Assembly: GCA_024684065.1 (NCBI GenBank)
Contig: JAIKXO010000004.1
Coordinates: 1-39,664, forward strand
DNA: 39,664 nt
Origin: Lachnospiraceae bacterium
Lineage (GTDB): Bacteria; Bacillota_A; Clostridia; Lachnospirales; Lachnospiraceae
Direction of reading: 5' to 3'
The notes beneath the pieces are model-generated. The model had not been told where the DNA came from, did no database searches, and saw only the letters and a program-made list of their open reading frames with translations. Each line of letters opens with the position of its first letter. Position 1 is the stretch's first letter. This document shows positions 23,968 to 32,458 of the stretch, one piece after another. The position numbers and the translations under genes were made by a program.

Positions 23968-24735
23968 ATGCAGGAAGGATCGGAAAGGATAAGCGTTTCG
24001 AAAATCCTTTCGGATGTGAAGGAAGGAAGGCTCGCTTTGGAAGAGGCCGAACTGTTGCTTAAAAAAAAGCCCTTCATCGACATGGGATTTGCAAAAATAG
24101 ATACCCAGAGGGAATTAAGGACCGGTGCCGGAGAAGTAGTGTTCGGAGCGGGAAAGACTGTGGACCAGATAAGGGAGATCATTCTTACCATGAAGAACGG
24201 AGGGCAGGATGACATCCTTATCACAAGGCTTTCCCCGGATAAGGCTGAGGAGCTTTCCGATGTATCGGCTTTTACATATTACCGGGAAGGTAATATCGGG
24301 ATGATCGGAAATAAAAAGGAGCCGGACGGGATCGGAAAGATCGCGGTGGTCACAGCGGGAACCAGTGATATCCCGGTAGCTGAGGAGGCGGCTTGCACCT
24401 CGGAGTTTTTCGGCAATGAAACGGTGAGGCTTTATGATGTTGGAGTTGCGGGACTGCACAGGCTGCTTGCGAGGATCGATGATATCATGTCAGCAAAAGT
24501 GGTGATCGCAATAGCCGGTATGGAGGGGGCGCTGGCAAGCGTGGTAGGAGGTCTTTGCAGCTGCCCGGTCATAGCGGTGCCTACAAGTGTAGGCTACGGG
24601 GCTTCCTTCGGAGGGGTTACCGCGCTTCTTTCGATGCTCAATTCCTGTGCCAATGGAATATCGGTGGTCAATATAGATAACGGCTACGGAGCGGCCTATC
24701 AGGCGAGCCTTATCAACCATATCGTATCATTATGA
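23968..24735 (+). CDS. larB: Nickel-pincer cofactor biosynthesis carboxylase/hydrolase LarB
   Basis: LarB carboxylates nicotinic acid adenine dinucleotide and cleaves its phosphoanhydride, the first step of nickel-pincer nucleotide synthesis. The 255-residue protein has the N-terminal LarB region (KIDTQRELRTGAGEVVFGAG, 43-62) and a PurE-like C-terminal domain: AVVTAGTSDIPVAEEA (126-141), AIAGMEGALASVVGGL and VPTSVGYGASFGG. Ribosome site GGGGAGGAAAG. It belongs to the larE-larB-larC cluster, all on the + strand. Confidence 0.94.
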   Translation: MQEGSERISVSKILSDVKEGRLALEEAELLLKKKPFIDMGFAKIDTQRELRTGAGEVVFGAGKTVDQIREIILTMKNGGQDDILITRLSPDKAEELSDVSAFTYYREGNIGMIGNKKEPDGIGKIAVVTAGTSDIPVAEEAACTSEFFGNETVRLYDVGVAGLHRLLARIDDIMSAKVVIAIAGMEGALASVVGGLCSCPVIAVPTSVGYGASFGGVTALLSMLNSCANGISVVNIDNGYGAAYQASLINHIVSL

Positions 24736-24965
24736 CTGCCTCACGTATGAATCAAATTTGGATTAAGCACCTAAGCAACGAAGGTGCGCCATAAAAAAGG
24801 GTGAATTGAGGAAAAGCCACACGAAAATGCGCTATGGCTGTCTGCAAGGGTGTGAAGTCATGTCAGAACGGATATAACGACGGATAGTGGAAGTGTGAAG
24901 CACGGTACGATCCGATGGATGCCTTTTGACGTTTGAATCATTTGACGATCAGGAGATGGGAGACT

Positions 24966-26399
24966 ATGAGAACTTTATATTTGGATCTTAATATGGGAGC
25001 AGCGGGGGATATGCTGTCCGCCGCGTTATATGAGCTGTTTTCAGAGGAAGAAAGGACGGAATTTCTTAATGAACTTAAGGAGGCCGGAATACCGGATGTT
25101 TCCGTGGAGACTCAGGAAACGGTGAGATGCGGGATAAAAGGAACGCATTTTGAAGTCAGGGTGGCAGGAGAGGAAGAAGTATCAGAGGATGTGAAGCATG
25201 GGCACGGTCATGGTTATGAGCATGACCATCACGGCCACGACCACGATGACTGCCATCATCATGAAGACCACAGCCATGCAGAGGGGCATCACGGCCATGA
25301 CCACGATGAAGACCATCATCATGATGTCCACGGCCACGATGAAGACCATCACCATGATGTCCACGGCCACGGTCACGGAGAATACCATCATCATGACGGT
25401 CATGGCCACGATCACGGTCACGATCATCATCATAAACATGTTTCCATGCAGGATATAGAGAATCTGGTCAGAAGCCTTAAGCTTCCGGATAAAGTAAAAG
25501 AAGATGTCCTGAATGTATACAGGATAGTCGCGGATGCCGAGAGCAAGGCGCACGGAACGGATATTTCGATGATACATTTCCATGAGCTCGGGATGATGGA
25601 TGCGGTTTGCGATATAGCGGCGGTCTGCCTTGCAATGAATAAACTCGGTATCGAAAAGGTACTGGCGTCCGAGTTGTGCACCGGCTACGGTCAGGTAAGG
25701 TGTCAGCACGGGATCATGCCTGTCCCGGCTCCGGCTACCGCAAATATCCTTAAAGGGATCCCGGCCTATGGGGGAAGGATCGAAGGGGAGCTATGTACAC
25801 CGACCGGAGCGGCCCTTGTAAAATACTTTGTTTCGGATTTTGGCCCCATGCCCGTCATGAGCACCGAGAAGATCGGATACGGAATGGGGAAAAAGGATTT
25901 CGAAGCGGCTAACTGCGTGAGAGCAACGCTCGGATCGACGGAGGATCAGGGTGAAGAAGCCTTAAATGAAAGCAGGGACAGAGTGATCGGCCTTTCCTGT
26001 AATATTGATGATATGACAGGAGAGGAGATCGGCTTTGCCATGGATTTGTTATACAGGGCCGGTGCTCTGGAGGTCTTTACGGTATCTGCGGGGATGAAAA
26101 AGTCAAGGCCGGGAATAGTCCTTACTGTGCTCTGCAGGGAAGAAGACAGGGCAGCCATGGTCAGGGAGATATTTAAGCATACCTCGACCATCGGGATAAG
26201 GGAAGCTCTGTACAACAGATATGTTTTGGACCGGAGCATAAAAGAATCAGACACCGGATACGGGAAGGTAAGGATCAAGGAATCCTCGGGTTACGGAGTA
26301 AAAAGAGAAAAGGCTGAGTTTGAAGATCTCTCGGCTATAGCGTTAAAGCAGGACATAAACCTTTCGGAAGCCCGGAAGCTGACAGGTTATCAGAAATAG
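24966..26399 (+). CDS. larC: Nickel insertion protein LarC with long histidine-rich segment
   Basis: Start at ATG 24966 (MRTLYLDLNMGAAGDM) after AGGAG; the frame is open upstream to 24933. LarC is a CTP-dependent cyclometallase that inserts nickel into the pincer nucleotide. Family blocks are present: YLDLNMGAAGDMLSAALYEL, IHFHELGMMDAVCDIA, LCTPTGAAL and CNIDDMTGEEIGF. Residues 78-158 are an exceptionally His/Asp/Gly-rich stretch likely to bind Ni or Zn; part of it is a 33-base tandem duplication. In L. plantarum LarC is made by frameshifting between two ORFs, but here it is one continuous 477-residue frame. LarA, the lactate racemase using the cofactor, is not encoded in the window. A 230-base gap separates it from larB, with a GCACCT/AGGTGC hairpin at 24767-24787. 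Confidence 0.93.
   Translation: MRTLYLDLNMGAAGDMLSAALYELFSEEERTEFLNELKEAGIPDVSVETQETVRCGIKGTHFEVRVAGEEEVSEDVKHGHGHGYEHDHHGHDHDDCHHHEDHSHAEGHHGHDHDEDHHHDVHGHDEDHHHDVHGHGHGEYHHHDGHGHDHGHDHHHKHVSMQDIENLVRSLKLPDKVKEDVLNVYRIVADAESKAHGTDISMIHFHELGMMDAVCDIAAVCLAMNKLGIEKVLASELCTGYGQVRCQHGIMPVPAPATANILKGIPAYGGRIEGELCTPTGAALVKYFVSDFGPMPVMSTEKIGYGMGKKDFEAANCVRATLGSTEDQGEEALNESRDRVIGLSCNIDDMTGEEIGFAMDLLYRAGALEVFTVSAGMKKSRPGIVLTVLCREEDRAAMVREIFKHTSTIGIREALYNRYVLDRSIKESDTGYGKVRIKESSGYGVKREKAEFEDLSAIALKQDINLSEARKLTGYQK
25305..25370 (+). repeat. 33-bp tandem duplication in the LarC histidine-rich segment
   Basis: Two adjacent 33-base units (25305-25337 and 25338-25370) differ at one base and each encode DEDHHHDVHGH. 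They show recent in-frame expansion of the metal-binding tract. Confidence 0.85.
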
Positions 26400-26655
26400 T
26401 ATTTTTTAAATTAACCTGTATTGGCCGGAAATCAGGAAACCATGCAGCTATGTGTGAGATGCCTGACCAGACGGAAATGCCGTTGATTTCCGTACCATAA
26501 AACAGTTGTAACATCACGGGTTTTCTGATAGAATGTGTAATGCTGACGCGGCCGGTATCTTCTTTTGGAAGCAGGTGATCATCCGGTATGCCGGATAGCC
26601 GCGAAATATTTAAGAAATTACCGAAGACTCTGATATAGATTCGAAAGGAGTGGAA

Positions 26656-27384
26656 ATGAAGATTTTTAAGAAAACAGCGGTTTTAGTTTTGTTAAGCCTG
26701 GTTGTCATGACGGCGCATACCGAAAGGACATATGCGGTTACTGCAGGGATGGCGAATGTTCTTCCCGAGTTTGTAATATATGTTAACAGAGCTCTTGACT
26801 GCGTCACGGTTAAGCTTAAGAACGCGGACGGGACGGAGACTGCTGTAAAGTCCATAGTGTGCTCGACAGGAAGGGCCGGACACGAAACTCCTCTCGGAAC
26901 CTTCAGGACCTCAGACTATTATGACTGGAGACTTATGGTGGACGGAACCTACGGAAGATATGCCATAAGATTCAACAGAGGGATAATGTTCCATTCTGTT
27001 CCCTATATGTCCCGCAATGTCGGAAACCTTGAATATGACCAGTACAATCTCCTCGGACAGAAGGCATCTCTCGGATGCGTGAGAATGGCTGTCGCTGATG
27101 CGAAGTGGATCTATGATTTCTGCAAGAAAGGTACGAAGGTAGTCGTTTACGATGATTATACCTCTCCGGGAGAGCTTGGCAAGCCGGCCTCCATTCCGAT
27201 AGATTTCAATTCGCCCTACAGAGGATGGGATCCGACTGACGTAAACCCGTTAAATCCATGGCTCCAGGTTGCAGGACAGGATGCATCGGCAGTTCCTTCG
27301 ACGGATGCAGTTCCGGCAACGGATGCGGTTCCTGCGGCAGATACCGTTCCTTTAACGGATGCCGGGGTTGTGCCTGTGCAGTAA
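26656..27384 (+). CDS. Secreted L,D-transpeptidase (YkuD domain)
   Basis: Start at ATG 26656, six bases after AAAGGAG; a GTG at 26650 overlaps the ribosome site and is less likely. Residues 1-28 are a signal peptide (KKTAVLVLLSLVVMTAHT). The YkuD catalytic domain follows, with His113 in MFHSVPYM and the catalytic Cys141 in QKASLGCVRMAVADA. It forms 3-3 peptidoglycan cross-links or attaches proteins outside the cell. The usual SHGC or SAGC motif reads SLGC here. The C-terminal tail is a short degenerate repeat of AVPxTD, perhaps a wall-spanning spacer. A strong terminator follows, so the gene is monocistronic. Confidence 0.88.
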   Translation: MKIFKKTAVLVLLSLVVMTAHTERTYAVTAGMANVLPEFVIYVNRALDCVTVKLKNADGTETAVKSIVCSTGRAGHETPLGTFRTSDYYDWRLMVDGTYGRYAIRFNRGIMFHSVPYMSRNVGNLEYDQYNLLGQKASLGCVRMAVADAKWIYDFCKKGTKVVVYDDYTSPGELGKPASIPIDFNSPYRGWDPTDVNPLNPWLQVAGQDASAVPSTDAVPATDAVPAADTVPLTDAGVVPVQ

Positions 27385-27463
27385 AATTATATAGGACTTT
27401 GAAGCACATAGCCGTTTAGATGTTTATGAAATGTAAAAAACGAAATAAATATATAAAAGCCAT

Positions 27464-27495
27464 AAAAGCCCCGGGATACTGATCCCGGGGCTTTT
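27464..27495 (+). terminator. Bidirectional intrinsic terminator
   Basis: AAAAGCCCCGGGAT (27464-27477), loop ACTG, ATCCCGGGGCTTTT (27482-27495): fourteen perfect pairs with A-run and T-run on opposite sides. It serves the L,D-transpeptidase gene and probably mntP from the other side. The 245 bases from here to 27741 show nothing further. Confidence 0.9.
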
Positions 27496-27741
27496 CACGC
27501 AGGGCCGGCGAAAGGAGTATGTCAGCAGAGCAGATCGCCGGCCTGCGGGCGAGTAGTGTACGATTTCATCTTCCCTATTCGATTACCGGATGTTCAAAGG
27601 CTCAAATATATTCCCGAGGCATACCGAAACATCATTTTCCTTTACTGATCGTAACTGATCAGCAGCAAACGTCATAATAAGCCCTGTTTTGCCGTTTGCT
27701 GCGCCGCACATTGCGAATGGCATATTCCTTAAAATATCTGA

Positions 27742-28320
27742 TCAGAAGAAAAAAATCTTAAGCCCGATCGTAATAAGAATTATCCCACCCAGTATCGAAG
27801 CCTTTGAGGAAAGCTTTGTTCCGGCTCTGTGGCCTATTTTAAGACCTCCGACACAGATGATAAAGGTGACAAGTCCTATGATCACGGAAGAAAGGTTTGC
27901 GGCCGCCAGGTTATATCCGGCTGTCGTAAAGCCGACCGAGAGAGCATCTATGGAGGTAGCAGTCCCCTGAAGCAGAAGAACGGGAACCGTAAGGCTTACA
28001 GTGCCGTCTTCGTTGTTTTTATGCCCTGATCTTATTCCTTCAAATATCATCTTTATACCAAGAAAAAGAAGCAGGATCATGCCCGTTAGAGGTATAAAGG
28101 GCTGAACGGATAAAAAAAGTTCAGCGATCGTATGTATGAAAATCCATCCGAGCATCGGCATCGCATATTGAAAAAGGGCATATACGGAAGCTACCGCACA
28201 GGTCCTCTTTACGGTCATGGAAGGTTCTCTTAGCCCGTTTGCAAGAGAAACCGAGAAAGCATCCATTGCAAGACCGATTCCCAAAGCTATGCTGTTCAGA
28301 ACAAAAGCCGTATCATACAT
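27742..28320 (-). CDS. mntP: Manganese efflux pump MntP
   Basis: A 192-residue protein with six hydrophobic segments in two homologous halves. Each half carries the family acidic motif: GLAMDAFSVSLANG (D20) and TATSIDALSVGF (D125). MntP proteins (formerly DUF204/YebN) export Mn2+ from the cytoplasm. The second half ends with a typical HRAGTKLSSKASILGGIILI helix. It is transcribed divergently from a TetR regulator gene across a 188-base gap. The Mn-responsive yybP-ykoY riboswitch often found before mntP is not recognisable here, so control may be by that regulator. Confidence 0.95.
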   Translation of the reverse strand: MYDTAFVLNSIALGIGLAMDAFSVSLANGLREPSMTVKRTCAVASVYALFQYAMPMLGWIFIHTIAELFLSVQPFIPLTGMILLLFLGIKMIFEGIRSGHKNNEDGTVSLTVPVLLLQGTATSIDALSVGFTTAGYNLAAANLSSVIIGLVTFIICVGGLKIGHRAGTKLSSKASILGGIILITIGLKIFFF

Positions 28321-28391
28321 TTTTTCATTCTATCATCAGAACACGCTTAAGACAATCTGAAAAAAAAACCCAAAAAGCTATCAATATTTAG

Positions 28392-28458
28392 TATAATATA
28401 TATTTGGACCGGACAGTATTACAGTAAACGGATCATATACAAACATCTGATCCGTTTA
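28392..28458 (+). promoter_or_regulatory. Divergent control region with -10 element and 11-bp inverted repeat
   Basis: TATAAT at 28392-28397 lies between mntP and the TetR gene; no clear -35 is seen. Downstream, TAAACGGATCA (28425-28435) and TGATCCGTTTA (28448-28458) form a perfect 11-base inverted repeat with a 12-base centre, 50 bases before the TetR start. TetR proteins usually bind such palindromes near their own gene, so this is a good operator candidate. Confidence 0.45.
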
Positions 28459-28508
28459 TAATACATCCGCAGTCCACATATAACTTTATAAACGAGGAGC
28501 CGGCGATC

Positions 28509-29096
28509 ATGAAGGAACGACGAGATGTTACCAGAACAAAAAAATCAATTGAACATGCATATTTAGAGCTGTTATTCAGAAAGGGCTGTGGCAGGATAAC
28601 AGTAAACGAGGTTATCGATCTTGCTGATGTGAGCAGGGGAACCTTTTACGCTCATTACAGGGATATCCCGGATCTTGAGGAAAAGGTTTCGGAGCGTGTC
28701 ACCAATTCCCTGAGGGCGGCATGCGAGGCTGAGGATTCTCTCAGCATGAAGGAGATAACGGAAATAAAGCTTAAGGATGTTTTTGAGCTCTTTTATTCGA
28801 TGAGAGAGGACTTTAAAGCTTTACTGGCCATAGAAGACAATTCAAAAATGCTTTGCAAGATAAGAACGGTGCTGAAGGATGCTATAGAAGACAGCAGCAT
28901 AAGGCGGAGATCAGAGGCGAAAATGGGACGTATGAAGGCGGAAATGCTTTGCGAAAACATTGCCGGAAGCATTGTGGATTCATTTGTATTTCTTATGAGG
29001 CATGAGGAAGAGATGGGAAAGGGTGAAGCGGTATCGTTTATGACGGAATTTATTTCCGGAGGGATCGAAAAATGTATCAGTGCGATCGAGGTGTAG
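28509..29096 (+). CDS. TetR/AcrR-family transcriptional regulator
   Basis: The N-terminal 55 residues form a TetR helix-turn-helix (RTKKSIEHAYLELLFRKG, then ITVNEVIDLADVSRGTFYAHY). The C-terminal 135 residues are an all-helical ligand-binding and dimerisation domain that I cannot assign to a ligand. AGGAG lies before the ATG at 28509. It is divergent from mntP and has an 11-base inverted repeat upstream, so control of itself and of manganese efflux is plausible but unproven. A bulged hairpin with a T-run follows at about 29106. Confidence 0.9.
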   Translation: MKERRDVTRTKKSIEHAYLELLFRKGCGRITVNEVIDLADVSRGTFYAHYRDIPDLEEKVSERVTNSLRAACEAEDSLSMKEITEIKLKDVFELFYSMREDFKALLAIEDNSKMLCKIRTVLKDAIEDSSIRRRSEAKMGRMKAEMLCENIAGSIVDSFVFLMRHEEEMGKGEAVSFMTEFISGGIEKCISAIEV

Positions 29097-29105
29097 GAAT
29101 CGCCA

Positions 29106-29137
29106 TGTGTATTTTATGTAAACACGCTTTTTTTATT
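29106..29137 (+). terminator. Probable terminator of the TetR gene
   Basis: GTGTATTT pairs with AAACAC across a short loop (one bulged A), followed by GC and TTTTTTT. Short stem, so moderate support. Confidence 0.4.
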
Positions 29138-29164
29138 GTATTTATGGGGATTTTATGCTAGTAT
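29136..29164 (+). promoter_or_regulatory. Possible sigma-A promoter of the chemoreceptor gene
   Basis: TTGTAT at 29136-29141, 17-base spacer, TAGTAT at 29159-29164, about 68 bases before the start codon. No sigma-28 flagellar promoter pattern was seen. Confidence 0.35.
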
Positions 29165-29231
29165 TTTGAGTAACCGGGATGTCTGTCGAACAGGACAGGT
29201 AATAATTATTTTGTAAAGGAGAGGATATTAT

Positions 29232-30995
29232 ATGAGACGCAGTATTATAGCACAGCTGATGCTCATGATCGCGCCGCTTGTGGTATTGCTTATTGCGGCA
29301 GTGGCTTTTTTAGGCATAGAGAATATGAATACGCTTGAAGAAGCCAAGGCGGTTTACTATGACCAGATCAGTCAATTGGAGAACTCGCTTTTAACGATCG
29401 ACAGAGACGGATATCAGGCCATGTACGCCATGGTAGGGGTCTATGAGGTACATGAGGGCATTCAGGACGAAGCGACATTAGACGCTGAGATTGAAGATTT
29501 TAACGGCAATTATCAGCAGGTTATCGATGGTATCGCAGATCTGCATAAAGAATACGGGAATGATCCTTATCTCTATAATGATTTCAGGGGAGGCGGACTC
29601 ACGGAGTCGAATGCGTCAATCCTGGCGAAATTTGAGGAAGAGATCAAGGCCTGGAAAGAAACCTATACTGTTGAGACAGGAGAGGGCGACATCGAGGCTT
29701 CGGAGCAGGATTTCCTTGCCGCGAGAGAGCATCTCAATATGATGCAGGATGCCATGGAAGCTTATGCCGATTATAAGAACCAGGAGCTCCAGAAGGAATC
29801 AAGAAATACCCTGATCCTTACAATAGTTTTATTAGTGGTTGTTACTATCCTCTGCATTATTTACGGAATTATTACCGCACTTAAGATAGCGAAGGCAACG
29901 ACATCCATAAAGGAGACCATAAGCAAGCTTGCCGAAGGCGACCTGACTATAAACGTGGACGAGAAGATACTTAAGAGAGGCGACGAGATCGGAGACATGG
30001 CCCGAGGAACGGAGAGCTTTATCGATCAGCTCCGGACCATTGTCGGACAGATTCAGGCCTCTGCCACCAGCGTTCTCAGCTCCGGGGATGATCTTGAGAG
30101 TATGGCTTCGCAGTCCAGCCAGACAGCGGATGATATCGCTCATGCGGTTGATGATGTCAGCAAGGGCGCTGTTTCACAGGCGGAGGATATTGAGAATGCT
30201 ACGATGCGTGTAAACGAGATGGGCGTTATCATTGAGACCATCGTTGAAAATGTTGCCAATCTTAACGGCACGAGCGCCGATATGCAGAGCGCGGGAGACC
30301 AGGCGGCAAAGATCATGCAGGAGCTTTCGGAATCCAATGACAAGACGGTTGAGGCCGTTATGGGAGTTGCCAGAAACGTTGAAGCTACCGATGAGTCGGT
30401 TCAGAAGATCCAGGATGCTGTACAGCTTATTTCAAATGTAGCGAGCCAGACCAATCTCCTTTCGCTTAATGCTTCTATAGAGGCGGCCAGGGCAGGCGAG
30501 GCCGGAAGAGGCTTTGCGGTTGTTGCTTCCGAGATACAGACCCTCTCAGAGGAGTCCAATTCCTCAGCACAGAGGATTTCCGAGATCGTCAAGGGACTTT
30601 CGGACGATTCCAAGGCATCCATGAGCATGATGGAGGAGGTTAAGAGAAGGCTTTCCGAGCAGTCTGAAAAGCTCGAACAGACGATGCAGACCTTCCAGAA
30701 CGTTACCGGAGGTATCCTTACCTCAAGAGAGGGTGCATCCAGCATCAATGACGAGGCTCAGGACTGTGACCGTTCCAGAAACGGGGTTGTGGATATCATC
30801 TCAAACCTTTCGGCAATATCGGAAGAGAATGCGGCTTCAACGCAGCAGACAACGGCTTCCATGCAGGAGCTGAACGCTACCATCGCATTGCTTGCGGAAT
30901 CGGCAAGAAGCTTAAAGGGACTTGCAGAGGGAATGAACGAGGCCTGCGAGTTCTTCAAGCTTGATCCTTCCATGGCGGCGGCAGCTGATCAATAA
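29232..30995 (+). CDS. Methyl-accepting chemotaxis protein
   Basis: A transmembrane chemoreceptor of 587 residues: TM1 about 7-28, an extracellular all-helical domain about 29-192, TM2 about 193-216 ([20 protein letters not shown]), a HAMP linker, then a long coiled-coil signalling domain. The highly conserved hairpin tip is present ([20 protein letters not shown], then [15 protein letters not shown]), which contacts CheA and CheW. The sensory domain has no recognised ligand motif; its helical shape suggests a four-helix-bundle sensor. It indicates a motile cell, consistent with the FapA-like gene in this window. It stands alone, away from other chemotaxis genes. Ribosome site AAAGGAGAGG. Confidence 0.95.
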   Translation: MRRSIIAQLMLMIAPLVVLLIAAVAFLGIENMNTLEEAKAVYYDQISQLENSLLTIDRDGYQAMYAMVGVYEVHEGIQDEATLDAEIEDFNGNYQQVIDGIADLHKEYGNDPYLYNDFRGGGLTESNASILAKFEEEIKAWKETYTVETGEGDIEASEQDFLAAREHLNMMQDAMEAYADYKNQELQKESRNTLILTIVLLVVVTILCIIYGIITALKIAKATTSIKETISKLAEGDLTINVDEKILKRGDEIGDMARGTESFIDQLRTIVGQIQASATSVLSSGDDLESMASQSSQTADDIAHAVDDVSKGAVSQAEDIENATMRVNEMGVIIETIVENVANLNGTSADMQSAGDQAAKIMQELSESNDKTVEAVMGVARNVEATDESVQKIQDAVQLISNVASQTNLLSLNASIEAARAGEAGRGFAVVASEIQTLSEESNSSAQRISEIVKGLSDDSKASMSMMEEVKRRLSEQSEKLEQTMQTFQNVTGGILTSREGASSINDEAQDCDRSRNGVVDIISNLSAISEENAASTQQTTASMQELNATIALLAESARSLKGLAEGMNEACEFFKLDPSMAAAADQ

Positions 30996-31103
30996 ACAGA
31001 GCGGGCTATAGATTCAGGGATCACACAGTGATTCATAAATTCGGAATTTTTAAATTCTGTCCGGCCGTTAACGCAGCCCGTAAACGGTATCAGAGATTTA
31101 TAT

Positions 31104-31137
31104 GAGTGACTGGGGAGAGTGATCTTCTCAGTCATTC
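31104..31137 (+). promoter_or_regulatory. Stem-loop before the G3E GTPase gene
   Basis: GAGTGACTG (31104-31112) pairs with CAGTCATTC (31129-31137), one G-U, with an inner GAGA/TCTC. No clean T-run. It may terminate the chemoreceptor message or be part of the leader of the next gene. Confidence 0.35.
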
Positions 31138-31188
31138 TTATCGTAATCAAAAATCAAAATCATATAAAAGCATCAAGGAGGCAGAAAC

Positions 31189-32385
31189 ATGACAAAAATA
31201 GACATTATTTCCGGGTTTCTGGGAGCAGGGAAAACTACCCTTATCAAAAAACTGATAGAGGATTCTTTCAGGGGACAGAAAGTAGTTCTGATAGAGAATG
31301 AATTCGGAGAGATCGGGATCGACGGAGGTTTCTTAAGGGAAGCCGGGATAAATATCACCGAGATGAACTCAGGCTGCATCTGCTGCTCTCTGGTGGGCGA
31401 CTTCAGGGAGGCACTTACCAAGGTGATAGAGCAGTATACCCCCGACAGGATCATAATCGAGCCCTCAGGCGTAGGCAAGCTGTCTGATGTTGCAAAGGCT
31501 GTGGAAAGGGTAAATGAGAAGGAGCAGGCAGTTATCATCAACTCTCTGGTAGCTGTTGTCGACGGAACTAAGGCAAGGATGTATATGAAGAATTTCGGTG
31601 AGTTCTTCAACAATCAGGTGGAGAGTGCCGGAACGATAGTTATAAGCCGTACCCAGAAGATGGATGAGGAGAAGCTTGATGAGCTTATCAAGGCTTTGAG
31701 GGAGCATAATAAAGAAGCGGTGATCATCACCACTCCCTGGGATGACCTTTCCGGCGGACAGATCCTTAATGCAATGGAGAAGGGGCATACGCTTGTGGAT
31801 TCTCTTTTAGAGGAGATGAGCAGACTTCCTGATGATGAAGAAGAGCACCATCACCATCACGATCACGATGAGGAGGAGCACCATCATGATCACGACGAGG
31901 AGGAACACCATCACCATCACGATCATGATGAAGAAGAACATCATCATCATGATCATGATGAGGAAGAGCATGAACACCACCATCACCATGATGAAGATGA
32001 AGAGGAGCACGAGCATGATCATGACGAAGAACATGACCATCATCACGGACATGATGAGCACGGGCATCATCACCATCATCACCACCATGGACACGACGCA
32101 GACGAAGTCTTCCAGAGCTGGGGCGTTGAAACCCCTCATAAGTTTGATAAGAACGATCTGGAAGAGATCCTTAAGAGGCTTTCCGATGAGGAGAGCAGGG
32201 AATATGGTATGATCTTAAGAGCCAAGGGTATCGTTCAGGCAAAGGATGGAAATGGCTGGTATGAGTTCGATCTTACTCCAGGAGAGTATGAGATAAGAGA
32301 CTGCGCGCCGGATTATACGGGAAGGCTCTGCGTAATAGGTTCAGAGCTTAAGGAGCATGAGGTCGGGGAGCTGTTCGGGGTATGA
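31189..32385 (+). CDS. CobW/COG0523-type G3E GTPase with a very His-rich insert
   Basis: G3E GTPases of this kind insert or carry metal ions (Zn, Co, Ni). Seen in order: Walker A GFLGAGKTT (9-17), IENEFGEIGID, the metal-binding GCICC (62-66), EPSGVG, then an insert at about 220-302 with about 45 His alternating with Asp/Glu, and a CobW C-terminal domain (about 320-395). The guanine-specificity motif, normally NKxD, reads SRTQ (153-156), so nucleotide specificity may be altered. AAGGAGG precedes the start. It is followed after 73 bases by a second G3E-like gene, which suggests one operon for metal supply. Zinc is the commonest assignment for COG0523; the metal here cannot be decided from sequence. 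Confidence 0.88.
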   Translation: MTKIDIISGFLGAGKTTLIKKLIEDSFRGQKVVLIENEFGEIGIDGGFLREAGINITEMNSGCICCSLVGDFREALTKVIEQYTPDRIIIEPSGVGKLSDVAKAVERVNEKEQAVIINSLVAVVDGTKARMYMKNFGEFFNNQVESAGTIVISRTQKMDEEKLDELIKALREHNKEAVIITTPWDDLSGGQILNAMEKGHTLVDSLLEEMSRLPDDEEEHHHHHDHDEEEHHHDHDEEEHHHHHDHDEEEHHHHDHDEEEHEHHHHHDEDEEEHEHDHDEEHDHHHGHDEHGHHHHHHHHGHDADEVFQSWGVETPHKFDKNDLEEILKRLSDEESREYGMILRAKGIVQAKDGNGWYEFDLTPGEYEIRDCAPDYTGRLCVIGSELKEHEVGELFGV

Positions 32386-32458
32386 GACTGCTCACCCAGT
32401 AAGGAAGCGGAAAAGCTTCAGGCTGATCCGGATTTTGTAAAACATTAAGAGGTTTGCC

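Noticed and set aside
25182..25709. Minus-strand frame rich in Met and Val opposite the LarC His tract; similar at 31807-32139.
   Set aside because: These are complements of CAT/CAC-rich histidine codons (ATG/GTG), which yield artificial Met/Val-rich hydrophobic proteins.
28321..28420. yybP-ykoY manganese riboswitch before mntP.
   Set aside because: The leader is short and AT-rich, without the expected paired loops.
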